Position numbers and translations under genes: made by a program. Positions 46,338 through 55,124 of a stretch of 64,000 nt of DNA are shown here, in pieces. The DNA comes from Endomychus coccineus (Eukaryota; Arthropoda; Insecta; Coleoptera; Endomychidae), in contig OY294067.1 of the NCBI GenBank assembly GCA_958510875.1, positions 193,013,322 through 193,077,321 of the forward strand, written 5' to 3'. Within the stretch, counting starts at the first letter, position 1, and every line of letters starts with the position of its first letter. Below the pieces are notes generated by a model. The model saw only the letters and a program-made list of their open reading frames with translations. It did not search any database and was not told the origin of the DNA.

Positions 46338-47198
46338 TTACCTTTTTTTTCGGAGTACTTTCTCAATTAAATATACTTCGGGTTGCTTCGTTCTTTGTAA
46401 TTCCTCTTCGTAGAAGCATCCGGTGATTGGGGAATCTTTCATGTCTTTGAGTAGATAAGTAACAGGGTTCGTAATTTTAACTTTTATAATTTTAAATAAT
46501 TCCGCTGACCAATTAGGCGTATACGATTTTTCGAAAACATGTTTTGCCTTACTGATACGCACCACATCTCCAACGTTGTATTTGTGTGGTAGAACTAGCT
46601 TGACGTGTGAGTAGCATCGCTTCAATATCTCACTTTCGTTATGTTTTGTCACTTTACACGGAGCCAGAATGATCGATCTATGCGTACGCTTATTATATTT
46701 TTCAGTGATCTCTTCGAGTATATCAAACCATTTGTATTTCCCACTCAAACTGAAATGTTTATAGAGTGCTTCTTTCAACGTTCGAATAACGCGTTCTGCA
46801 ATGGCTGCTTTTTTTACAGAATAAGTATTATATTGATTGATTTTATGTTTCTTCATCAACTCTTTAAATTGCTTATTGAAGAACTCCTTTCCTTGATCGC
46901 TTTGTAAATGTGTGGGTCTACGCCCGTTAGATTTCAAAAAAATAGAGTCAACAGCCTTCCAAACCTCTTCAGCCGATTTCGTTTTCAACGGACGAGTCCA
47001 TAGATACTTTGAGGATCAATCGATCATCACTAAAATGAATTTAAATCCTCGATTTTCACGAGCATAATTACCCATTTCAGCCAGATCCATCTGCCACAGA
47101 TCATCTAAACCTTTTATGATTGTTCGACGGCGTTTGAAATTCTTTCTACTTGGTTTATGAAGCTCATATACAACTTGTTCTTTACCTTGTTGCAACAT
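46338..47198 (-). pseudogene. int: Retroviral-type integrase, element B, one in-frame TGA
   Basis: Start at ATG 47198 (MLQQGKEQVV). Catalytic Asp in LWQMDLAEMG, second Asp in LQSDQGKEFF, Glu in AAIAERVIRT; C-terminal NVGDVVRISK and NPVTYLLKDM blocks. The only break I see is a TGA at 47016-47018, just after VMID, where A has a Cys codon. The frame is otherwise continuous to 46338. The start overlaps the end of the fibre-like gene by 17 bases. If the TGA is a recent mutation the element could have moved recently, which agrees with its clean target-site duplication. Confidence 0.9.
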
Positions 47199-47691
47199 GC
47201 TGAATTATCGCATTAGGATTGACTCTATCAGAATTTCCTCCCAACACAACCAATTTGCTATCAATATTCTTCAGACTAGTGATGAATACATTTTGTTGTG
47301 TAGTTATATTATGAATGTCATTAGTTAATTTCGCAATATCATCCTCAGTCTGTTTCTTATATACGTCTATCACTTTCTGCACATCGGTTTGAAGATTCTT
47401 TAAAGCTTTATTCATAAGATTATTAGCCTTTGCATACTTGTCAAGAAGTTCCTTCAACCTTTTTTCCACTTCAATTATCGCGCTATCGACGTACTTCTTA
47501 TTCGCAGCATCGTTATTTAAAGTAGGTGTTTTCATATTGGAAATTTTTAAATTTTTAATATCCACATCACCGTCTGGTGTATGAGTCGAAACGTTCTTAA
47601 ACATCGAGCGTATTCGGAGAACATCGACGCTGTTCACTACACCGTCTCCTCCGCTCCTAGATCTCCTACCAAACTTGTCGAGACTCATCAT
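47182..47691 (-). CDS. Fibre-like coiled-coil protein, element B (169 aa)
   Basis: Open from 47691 (MMSLDKFGRRS; the second Met, 47688, aligns with A). Block THTPDGDVDIKNLKIS, then KTPTLNNDAANKKYVDSAI, close to the nDAANKkYVD motif that precedes shafts of phage and viral fibre proteins. Then a ~90-residue coiled coil (EKRLKELLDKYAKAN onward, with TQTEDDIAKL-type heptads) and a short C-terminal tail. It might be a virion spike, but no knob domain is visible. The stop overlaps the integrase start. Confidence 0.6.
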   Translation of the reverse strand: MMSLDKFGRRSRSGGDGVVNSVDVLRIRSMFKNVSTHTPDGDVDIKNLKISNMKTPTLNNDAANKKYVDSAIIEVEKRLKELLDKYAKANNLMNKALKNLQTDVQKVIDVYKKQTEDDIAKLTNDIHNITTQQNVFITSLKNIDSKLVVLGGNSDRVNPNAIIQHVATR

Positions 47692-47721
47692 ATAAGTGTT
47701 TCAAACGCTATTGTATCTCAT

Positions 47722-48719
47722 CTAATAAATGATATCTGCCTCTCGAAGTTCATTTATAATTGCAACAATCTCATTATCGTGCGACGTATTCCCAGCTTCT
47801 TGAGAAGCAATCAATAATTTTAGGCGTTCCACAAGTTTGTTTGGATCGTCCCAGTACACGTACTCCACTCGTTCGTTGTTATATGTCAATTGCAAACCGC
47901 TACCGAGAGCTTCCTCATGAATTAGAGGTCGAATTATTTTAATGTACTTGTATCTTCGAGTACCTTTCAAGTTTCCAGCACTATTTCTGTGGGGATTTGT
48001 CAAGTTCAGAATCATCCTGTAATTCATCTTATCTTTCTTGGTGAAATTTCTAGGTTTGTCATAGAATATAAGTTCACACAGACCGACAATACTTTTGAAT
48101 TTTCTCCCTTGTGTCACGATAGTTTTTGAAATCGATTAATTTACCTCCTAGTAACCATGACAACGAACTAGCATCGTAAACTGGGCCATAAACTTTATCG
48201 ACTTTTCTACTCCCTGATCAATAATCACCGATATATTTTTGAAGTAACTCTGGGTAAGATTCTAATACGTCATACTCATCATCGTTGTCAGACTCTTCAA
48301 TAACAGTTTTCATACTTGCATCGCTTACATCCAATACCGTTCCTCTTTCATCTTCCTCATCCTCCTCCTCCTCCTCCTCCTCTTCATCCGCATCATCCTT
48401 TTCTTGCTTAATTTCACGTTTAATCAATGGTGTATTATTGGATTTGATTATTTCCCGAAGTGGTTCCGATATGGGTTTAAATAATTTATTGATCGACTCG
48501 TCCTCTTCCGTTTTACCCAGTTTCAATGTGAGATATTTCTTGCGTATAGATCGTGCCAATTGAGCGATTTTTCGCTTACGTGCTAACCGTTCAACGTCCA
48601 TTTCGTATTTGCTATAGATTTCACGTTCACACTTTAATATATACATCGAAACCTTTGCGGTATCTTCCATTGTTCAAATCGAAATCTTTAACAATTATCA
48701 ATGTTCCAAATTTCTCTAT
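47722..48719 (-). pseudogene. Conserved acidic Polinton protein, element B, broken
   Basis: The start codon equivalent to ATG 4603 in A is ATA here (48719-48717), and a 2-nt deletion near 48645 shifts the frame. It is then open through LARSIRKKYLTLKLG and a run of about 20 acidic residues to a TGA near 48218 (Trp in A), with a further shift near 48130 before the open C-terminal segment 48117-47722. That segment has NYRMILNLTNPHRN, YKYIKIIRPL, VEYVYWDDPNKLVERL and NEIVAIINELREA. I recall the last blocks as widespread in insect Polinton-related loci, function unknown. The Glu run produces a spurious poly-Ser frame on the other strand. Confidence 0.65.
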
Positions 48720-49313
48720 CCAACACATAGAACACATCTTTTTGAATCGATCGAAAGTAACGTCTGGGGATAGTGCTCATCAAACACGTGTTTTAGATTC
48801 ATTTCATCCTGTTTAAATAACACGATCATGTTAGAATTATCGCGAATCAGTTGTTTAGGAATTTTAGAGTATGTCTGACATAGATATGATGCGTCAATGT
48901 TTCTATGTCTACACATCGAATAATATTCTCGAATTTTCTGTTGTGTCTCGCAGGATATGTCATCAAAAATGAAGATAGAATTTGGTTTTGCATCGTTTCG
49001 AACTTATAATTTCTTCTTTGTCTTTATATGGGAAATAACCAACTCCTTTTACTCGTTCCAAAATCTCCTGCAACAGTATGTACTTATCTTGATATAATGA
49101 CTTCGAGTATACGTAGACGTTTTCAAACTTGACACCATTTGGATTGAATAACAACGATAACATAACGTTTGTTTTTCCGCATCCGCTCGGACCACAAATT
49201 GAAGCACGAAAAGAGTTTGGTAACAGTTTACCATGTTTACCAACGCGATTAGTTGTAACTTTTAAATCTGAATTCTCGATTGGAAGTGTCTGTTCTTGTT
49301 GAACGGTCTTCAT
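48720..49313 (-). pseudogene. FtsK/A32-like DNA-packaging ATPase, element B, frameshifted
   Basis: Start MKTVQQEQ at 49313 (A starts at the same Met; an extra upstream Met at 49325 is B-specific). Walker A GPSGCGKTN near 49170-49194. A 1-nt insertion near 49003 shifts the frame before Walker B, which keeps its acidic pair (IFIFDD) in the second frame. A 1-nt deletion near 48771 shifts the C-terminus, and the TGA stop of A (4604-4606) is changed to TGG (48720-48722). Would package DNA into capsids. Divergent with the PLA2/protease gene: the 70-bp space between starts is a likely bidirectional promoter. Confidence 0.85.
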
Positions 49314-49382
49314 CGTGTGAACCATTTCTACTTAATGATAACGTATAAAAGGAAAAATCACCAGAGCGTATGCTCATTAACA

Positions 49383-50517
49383 ATGTTGATTCATCAAGGT
49401 GAAGGTTTATTGAATACACTCATAAACAAGCTCCCGTTTGAATTACACATTCCTTCATATCAATTCTGTGGTCCTGGAACTAATTGGAAAAGCGCCTTGC
49501 ACGCGGTGATAAAGGTATCAATCCTTTAGATTCCGCTTGTCGCGAACACGATATAGCTTATTCACAAAACAAATCTCTGGAGGAACGTCATAAGGCTGAT
49601 AAAATATTAGAGGACGCTGCTTGGAAACGAGTTAAATCAAGAGACGCTAGCGCAGGTGAAAGACTCTCTAGTTTATTGGTTACCGGTGGGATGAAGGTTA
49701 AACGAAAACTAGGTATGGGTATCAAGAAACATAGGCGACAACGACGATGTTGTTTCCGGAAAGATATCGTTGGAAGCATCGCAAAGTCAATGGAGCCATC
49801 TTCTTCTTTGAGAAAGTCTGCTATGAACGCGTTGAAAGCCGCACGGATTGCGATTGAACGAGCTGGAGGTAAAAAGCGTATCAGAGTACCAAGAGTAATA
49901 CCACTACCAAAATCTGGAGGATTCCTCCCACTATTACTACCCATCTTAGGAGCTCTAGGAGCCTTAGGATCGGTTGCAGGAGGTGCGAGTACCATAGCGA
50001 ATGCAGTAATAAATGCTAAGAATGCGAAAAAGAAGCTTGAAGAAGATCAACGTCACAACAAAGCTATGGAATCGTTGGGTGAAGGTTTATATTTGAGACG
50101 AAATGCTAAAGGAGGCCTGGGATTGTTTTTGAAGAAGCAACAAAAAAAACTTCCAATAAAGCTACCCTATGATAGACCGCTGAACGATCGGGATTTGGTG
50201 CGTTTCGCAAATAAAATGAAAATACCACATTTTCGAGGTGTCTTTATGCGAGACAATCTACCAAGAAAACCGTGGTGTCAAGAACGCATCATTTTAAATT
50301 TAGATTCAGTGAAAAACAGCGGAACTCATTGGGTAGCATTCAAGAAAAGCGGTAACGATGTAGAGTATTTTGATTCGTTTGGAAATTTAAACCACCGAAG
50401 GAACTCGTTCGATATCTGGGTGGGAACGTTCGGATTTCCTATAACAACGATCCTTTTCAGAAATACAATCAAGTAATATGTGGACATTTGTGTTTGAAAT
50501 TTCTCAGTCTTACCTAA
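49383..50517 (+). pseudogene. PLA2-like domain fused to adenain-like protease, element B, two frameshifts
   Basis: ATG 49383. PLA2-like domain: YQFCGPGT Ca-loop, a 1-nt deletion near 49482 shifting the frame, then PLDSACREHDIAYS (HD pair near 49547). Basic KRRRQR-type region, Gly/Ala/Leu-rich hydrophobic segment (FLPLLLPILGALGALGSVAG, about 49920-49980), then the protease: GTHWVAF (His near 50327), YFDSFG (Asp near 50373), a 1-nt deletion near 50393, and ICGHLCLKFL (Cys near 50479) in the other frame to TAA 50515-50517. Because the shift lies between Asp and Cys, the catalytic triad is split. The frame between the two deletions spans both domains, which shows the fusion is real. Confidence 0.85.
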
Positions 50518-50540
50518 ACATTTAGCGAGTAACAACCATC

Positions 50541-50996
50541 ATGGATTTCGCTTCGGCATTAATACAATACATATGCGAAACTGAAGGAGGAAGTAGTTTG
50601 AGAACAATAATTAATTTTATTTACGATAATTTGATCGAGGCTATCAATAAACCTACGAGCAAACTTACACGTGAGAATTTAATGTTTCTACCGATGGAAT
50701 ACATCGTAAAACATTTGGATGTGGTGTTTCTCAATCAGAATGAGGTTCCGGAACATATGTTCGAATACCTTTACCGTCATATGCAGTGTAAGGAACATGT
50801 CGATGAAGATTGCGATGGTCCACAACCCCCACGCAAACTATGTTCTCAATGTTTATCTGAGCAGATTTCTCACATCATGGAGAACGAGGAAATGACTCAT
50901 CATGAGAAGCAAGTGTTGATAGAAGAAGTTTGCAAAGACGACCCATACTTTATGAAATCATACTTATTCCATCTATTAATGTTAAAATATAAATAG
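50541..50996 (+). CDS. Unknown 151-aa Polinton protein, intact in element B
   Basis: Open from ATG 50541 to TAG. Helical N-terminal half (IINFIYDNLIEAINK, FLPMEYIVKHLDVVFLNQ), a Cys/His pattern CKEHVDEDCDG...CSQCLSEQ in the middle, and an acidic helix near the C-terminus (QVLIEEVCKDDPYFMKSYLF). The Cys/His set could bind one metal ion. No signal peptide. Same strand and close spacing (24 bp after the protease fusion, 29 bp before penton) imply co-expression with structural genes. Homologue in A has two stops. I do not recognise the family. Confidence 0.7.
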   Translation: MDFASALIQYICETEGGSSLRTIINFIYDNLIEAINKPTSKLTRENLMFLPMEYIVKHLDVVFLNQNEVPEHMFEYLYRHMQCKEHVDEDCDGPQPPRKLCSQCLSEQISHIMENEEMTHHEKQVLIEEVCKDDPYFMKSYLFHLLMLKYK

Positions 50997-51025
50997 AGAT
51001 GTTTCAATAAATTTTTATTAGTATC

Positions 51026-51710
51026 ATGTCTCAGTTGTTCACGTTAACAAGCACCAACCATATATTCTCGTTCACGCCGCAGATTTCGATTGTGCTGAGG
51101 CCAGACAAAAAATATTATTTAGCATTGTTGGGATTCACTTCCTACAATTCCATACCGAATATCGACAACGAAAAATTCTACTATTACGAGAATAAAACTT
51201 TGAAAAAAATCGCAATACCTGCAGGTAACTATGAAATAACCGATATCGAAGAATTGATTAAAAGGAATCTGAAGCAGAAAGAAGATATATTCTCACTGAA
51301 ACCCAATAACAATACCCGGAAGTGTGAAATATTCAGTACACATCTCGATATATCGTTCGAAAAGGATGATAGTTTAGCTAAAATATTGGGGTTTTCACGT
51401 AAAGTATTAAGGAAAGGTGTATTGCACGTTTCCGATCTACCTGTGAACATTATAAAAGTTACAAATATCCGTTTCGAATCAAACATCACCGTGGGAGCGT
51501 TCTATCGAGACAGACCTGCGCATACGATTTACGACTTCCCAATAACCGACGATCCTGGTTATAGAATTGTGGAATGACCAAAAAATCCTCTATATTTACC
51601 AATATCGTGAGATTACCAACATCACCATACTCGCTTTGGATCAACACTCTAATCCGGTTAATTTTCGCGGGGAAGAAAGTATTCTCCATCTACATTTACA
51701 AGAAGTCTGA
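51026..51710 (+). pseudogene. Penton-like minor capsid protein, element B, broken
   Basis: Open from MSQLFTLTSTNHIF at 51026 through PNIDNEKFYYYENKTL, IAIPAGNYEITDIEEL and AHTIYDFPITDDPGYRIVE to TGA 51575-51577 (Arg in A). An 8-nt deletion near 51606-51612 then shifts the last segment (ITNITILALDQ, FRGEESILHLHLQEV), ending at TGA 51708-51710. Predicted single jelly roll that forms capsid vertices, from position next to the major capsid gene and from the FRGEES C-terminal block. The internal segment is shorter than in A by about 12 codons (A has KTKAKTK-type insert). Confidence 0.7.
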
Positions 51711-51711
51711 A

Positions 51712-51867
51712 ATGGGTTTTGTTGTTGAAGACAATAAAAGAACTTCACACATCCCATCTCCATCAGTCTTCAACAAATCACCAAAACCGCGTGACGTACT
51801 CACCAAAGCTAATCAATCAGTTCTACAATCTCTTGGGTTTCGACTTAAATTTGAAAAAAATGCCTAA
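51712..51867 (+). CDS. Small conserved protein upstream of major capsid, element B (51 aa)
   Basis: Open from ATG 51712 to TAA 51865-51867; starts one base after the penton stop and overlaps the capsid start (51860) by 8 bases. The C-terminal helix VLTKANQSVLQSLGFRLKFE matches the A copy (7644-7805); the N-terminal half is Ser/Pro-rich in both. Retention in both copies, when larger genes are broken, supports coding. Function unknown. Confidence 0.65.
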   Translation: MGFVVEDNKRTSHIPSPSVFNKSPKPRDVLTKANQSVLQSLGFRLKFEKNA

Positions 51868-53131
51868 GCGGAAGTATGTAGGTAACAATGCTATCAACGA
51901 TGTGGATTTGAACAACAGTGTTGTCTCATCAATTTTTGATATCTATCAAGAACCGAAATTCGATGAGTCGATACGAAAAGCTGAATATATATCGATCACA
52001 CCTTTCGTTAAGGCGTTTAATAACAGCGATATTGTGGAGTTTGGAATAAATCAAGTGGATGCATTTTTTTCGATGAAAGATATCCTATTGGCTATCAAAG
52101 GAAAAATAGAAATAACTGGAGCTGGGAATGTCTCAATAGTACCTAATTATGGAGCCTTTCTTTTCGACTCATGCTCTTACAGCGAAAGTGGGCGAGACAT
52201 CGAAACTGTTCGAGATCCTGGAATAGTTAGTGCTGTAAGGGCATTCACTTGCTACACTCCTACTTATTCTACGCATATATCTATTGCCGGTTGGACTTAC
52301 CCCGAAGAAAGTGTAGTTTTAGATCAAAGTAAAACTTTCAGCTTACTGATTCCACTAAAGCGTATATTCAACATTTTCAACGATTATTCTATGATTACAT
52401 TTGGGCGACAAACAATTCGATTGGTGCGAGCTCGAAACGATAACGATTGTGTTATAATTGCAAACGATGCTACCACAGTTAAATTTTCGATTGACAGTAT
52501 GGAGTTGAAAGTCAAATATATCTTTCCCAACGACATAATTAGAGAAAAGCTATTGCAAGCCATCAAAAGTGATATACCCATCCTAATTCCATTCAGAAAA
52601 TGGGAATCACATGAATTGCCTGCTATAACGACCGACGCGAAAAGGGAAATTTGGGCTGTCAAGACTAGTGCAGCAGTTGAAAAACCACGTTATGTTATAG
52701 TATTTTTCCAAACAGACAAGCGAAACAATGTGAAAGCTAATCCCACGATATTCGATCACGTACACATTTCTAGTATTCGCTTATCTCTAAACGGAGAATA
52801 TTTCCCTAGTGAACGAATGAACTTGGACTTTGCCAAAAATGATTACGTTCTCGCCCACCACAACTACACCGAATTCTACTCCAGCTACACAAATTCTGCT
52901 GTGAAACATTCAATATTGGGTTATAGCAGTTTCAAAACACGCGCTTTGTACGTAATCGATTGTTCTAAGCAAGAAGAAGCCGTGAAATCAGCTACTGTCG
53001 ACGTGCGACTGGAAATCGAAGCAGATAAAGGATTTCCCGCTAATACGAAAGCTTATTGCATCATAATTCACGATTGTTTAATGGAATACTCACCCCTCAC
53101 CGAAATCATCAAGAGTCTCATTCAGACATAA
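51860..53131 (+). CDS. Major capsid protein (double jelly roll), element B, intact, 423 aa
   Basis: Start ATG 51860 (MPKRKYVGNN), chosen over longer in-frame starts because those lie inside the upstream small gene and the penton end. Continuous to TAA 53129-53131. Landmarks: FDIYQEPKFDESIRKAEYIS, ITPFVKAFNNSDIVEFGINQVDAFF, SFSLLIPLKRIF-type strand, EIWAVKTSAAVEKPRYVIVFFQTDKRNN, SLNGEYFPSERMNLDFAKND, and a C-terminal CIIIHDCLMEY. These belong to the arthropod Polinton/adintovirus double-jelly-roll capsid family as I recall it. Trimers would form the hexon-like faces of the virion. No stop or shift is visible across 1.27 kb. Confidence 0.85.
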   Translation: MPKRKYVGNNAINDVDLNNSVVSSIFDIYQEPKFDESIRKAEYISITPFVKAFNNSDIVEFGINQVDAFFSMKDILLAIKGKIEITGAGNVSIVPNYGAFLFDSCSYSESGRDIETVRDPGIVSAVRAFTCYTPTYSTHISIAGWTYPEESVVLDQSKTFSLLIPLKRIFNIFNDYSMITFGRQTIRLVRARNDNDCVIIANDATTVKFSIDSMELKVKYIFPNDIIREKLLQAIKSDIPILIPFRKWESHELPAITTDAKREIWAVKTSAAVEKPRYVIVFFQTDKRNNVKANPTIFDHVHISSIRLSLNGEYFPSERMNLDFAKNDYVLAHHNYTEFYSSYTNSAVKHSILGYSSFKTRALYVIDCSKQEEAVKSATVDVRLEIEADKGFPANTKAYCIIIHDCLMEYSPLTEIIKSLIQT

Positions 53132-53157
53132 ATTCGATCAGTTTATTACGTGACACC

Positions 53158-53655
53158 ATGAGAATCGCTTTGGTTGACATTCAAGGTTTCGTCGTCGACG
53201 ATGTGTTCCATCCGAAAGAAATGTCTATTCAGATTGGATTTAAACGACATTACTCATTGTTTAAACCATGCATACCCTTTGCATCGTTGAATGCTCAAGA
53301 TCGAAAATCTATATGTTATGTGGAGAGACTCGTACATGGAATAAAATATTCTTCTGGAGATGTAGAATACACCGAAATAGATAATATTCTAAAATCTAAT
53401 CTTCTATGTAAGGCAGACTATATTTATGTTCGAGGTCATCAAAAAGCTGATTTTTTAACGAGAAAGTGCCAAGAACTGAATATTTTCCCACACATTGTAG
53501 ATGTGTGTAACTTTGATCTCTATGTGAAACAGGAAAATTCGAACCTTCAAATAGGATGAGCTGCATGAATCACCGTAATGATGGAAAAAAATATACGTGT
53601 ACAATTCAACACGTGGATAATCTACAGCAATGGTTCCTGAACATACATTATTCTA
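53158..53655 (+). pseudogene. Nuclease-like protein, element B, frameshifted near the C-terminus
   Basis: Start ATG 53158 (MRIALVDIQGFVVDD), with KEMSIQIGFKRHYSLFKP, HGIKYSSGDVEY, ADYIYVRGHQKADFLTRKC. A small deletion near 53520 shifts the frame; the C-terminal CMNHRNDGKKYTCTIQHVDNLQQW block continues in another frame (53556 onward), which then runs through the TA microsatellite without a proper stop. Homologous to both A paralogues (9090-9596 and 10234-10731). RNase H-like fold is inference only. Confidence 0.6.
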
Positions 53656-53669
53656 CCAAATTAAATGTA

Positions 53670-53670
<1 letters not shown>

Positions 53671-53731
<61 letters not shown>
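53671..53731. repeat. TA dinucleotide microsatellite
   Basis: About 26-30 TA/AT repeats between the convergent gene blocks of element B. Confidence 0.95.
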
Positions 53732-53733
<2 letters not shown>

Positions 53734-53782
53734 TTAAATACATGTTAATACTATTATTCAATAAAACAACTCTTTATTATTA

Positions 53783-54265
53783 TTATATGTATTTATTTGT
53801 ATGTTTCTTAACAATTTTTATGATGATTTTAAGTAGTAAAACTAATAAGACACTAAGATTGAAACATTGCATCGCATAAATCTCGTTTACTATCTGTGTC
53901 GGTGATGGTGTGTTTGGTGGTGGTGGTTGAGAAGACATCGATGTAGGTGATGGGGTGAATGTTTGCCACTTCATAACATCCCCCTTTGTACCATTTGGAA
54001 ATAATAGCTTGAGCTTATAATTGAATGTGTGATTGGTGGTGGTGGTGGTCCGCATCGTTTCGAGAATTATGTATGTGAATACCTCAAGTTGATTTTCGTT
54101 AATCATTTGATAATTCATTGGCTGCCATTCTGTTCGATTACATTCATTTCTCAGATCTTTCCTGGGACATATATAAATACGTTCCACTCGATTCGGAACG
54201 TTTGTATACAGGATTCCATTCAAAATTGAGGTTAGGATTATAAAATTGGGTTCTAACATAACCAT
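53783..54265 (-). CDS. Candidate small membrane glycoprotein, element B (160 aa)
   Basis: ATG 54265 (a second Met lies two codons on). N-terminal signal-like hydrophobic segment (NFIILTSILNGILY), then an ectodomain with CPRKDLRNEC and three N-glycosylation sequons (NRT, NHT, NGT), a Pro/Ser/Thr-rich stalk (SPTSMSSQPPPPNTPSPT), a hydrophobic C-terminal segment (FNLSVLLVLLLKIIIKIV) and a short basic tail (KKHTNKYI). This is the build of a type I membrane glycoprotein. The 5' part overlaps the coiled-coil gene 54144-54401 in another frame. The A copy keeps the N- and C-terminal hydrophobic parts. Role unknown; no known fusion protein is recognised. Confidence 0.5.
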   Translation of the reverse strand: MVMLEPNFIILTSILNGILYTNVPNRVERIYICPRKDLRNECNRTEWQPMNYQMINENQLEVFTYIILETMRTTTTTNHTFNYKLKLLFPNGTKGDVMKWQTFTPSPTSMSSQPPPPNTPSPTQIVNEIYAMQCFNLSVLLVLLLKIIIKIVKKHTNKYI

Positions 54266-54401
54266 CCTCTCCACCAATACTTGAACTATTCAATTGTCTT
54301 ATAGCGATATTTTTATCTTCGTAAAATTTTAAATCTCTACTCAAAGCTTTTACTTTCGCACCGAATTCTTCCAATTTGCGTGTGTATTCCTCAAGAGACA
54401 T
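54144..54401 (-). CDS. Small coiled-coil protein, element B (85 aa)
   Basis: Start at MSLEEYTRKL (54401), aligned with MHISFEEYTRRL in A; an upstream Met at 54434 is B-specific. A heptad-like helix (EEFGAKVKALSRDLKFYED) makes up the first half. The second half overlaps the membrane glycoprotein frame. Unknown function. Confidence 0.5.
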   Translation of the reverse strand: MSLEEYTRKLEEFGAKVKALSRDLKFYEDKNIAIRQLNSSSIGGEDGYVRTQFYNPNLNFEWNPVYKRSESSGTYLYMSQERSEK

Positions 54402-54468
54402 ATTAATACTGATGATTTCATCGACTATATACACACGCTAGTATAAACACCATACCATAGATTTATTA

Positions 54469-54780
54469 TTACTTGAGCTCCAAAAATTCAAGTTTAAAAG
54501 CCGGGTTGCTTTTATTAACATCCTCTCTTCCCCTGTATATCAAAATCAAACAAGGTTTCATGTTGATTTGTTCCAAAATTGGGAAAATCTGATTGGTCAG
54601 TCGGTTGAGCAGGAACATAGAGAATTCATCGACCTCGAGGAATACGTATTCACCAAATTTGGTTCTTACTACTCTCGCTTGAAGTATTGTATAATGCTTA
54701 TTGATTTCGAGTTCTGGAACTCTCCTCAATGGTTTTCTCTCCAAAAGAGCACAATGATTTAGTTTTGTTAGATCCATCAT
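54469..54780 (-). CDS. Small OB-fold-like protein, element B (103 aa)
   Basis: Open from ATG 54780 (MMDLTKLNHCALL). Pattern: ELEINKHYTILQARVVRTKFGEYVFLEVDEFSMFLLNR, reading as beta strands with the Y-x-I...TKFG-x-x-VFLE order, then CLILIYRGRED and LEFLELK. I recall similar short proteins in arthropod Polinton-type loci, with an OB-like strand order that would bind single-stranded DNA, as protein-primed replication requires. This is inference from pattern. First gene of the minus-strand accessory block beside the right TIR. Absent from A, which has another gene there. Confidence 0.5.
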   Translation of the reverse strand: MMDLTKLNHCALLERKPLRRVPELEINKHYTILQARVVRTKFGEYVFLEVDEFSMFLLNRLTNQIFPILEQINMKPCLILIYRGREDVNKSNPAFKLEFLELK

Positions 54781-55124
54781 GAATCTGAAACAATATGAAT
54801 AAAATTGGAGATATTTTTAAATTCGTAATACACACACAAAACTGATTCAACAGTTATTTTATAAAAATTGATTAATCAATTTTGTACTTGTAATTTTATG
54901 AATGTGAATTGAATAATTTTTTGACTGTTTCAATGCTTATAAGAGTATGTATGTTTTCATGGCAGTGAATTGAATAATTGAATTAAACTTACATTTTCCG
55001 TTCAATAGAAGGCAGCACACACAGGATATATGGAAACGATGTGTTTCGTTTGAGCTGTAACAGATTACTGAGGAATCGAGAATTAAATTCGTAGTCAACA
55101 TAACTCTCAATTCTAATTCTCTTA
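54781..55124. other. Probable promoter region between accessory block and right TIR
   Basis: AT-rich, no gene. It precedes the minus-strand block. I see no clear TATA/Inr pair. Confidence 0.3.

Noticed and set aside
48285..48563. Plus-strand frame with a poly-Ser run
   Set aside because: Antisense of the Glu/Asp-rich stretch of the acidic protein gene.
53556..53879. A 107-codon frame running through the TA microsatellite
   Set aside because: Only the first ~30 codons are the displaced C-terminus of the nuclease-like gene; the rest is YIYIYI from the TA repeat.
53783..54434. Programmed ribosomal frameshift joining the two overlapping minus-strand frames
   Set aside because: The downstream frame has its own ATG in the same GAGGATG context in both elements and begins with a signal-like segment, so two separate overlapping genes fit better. 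I saw no slippery heptamer.
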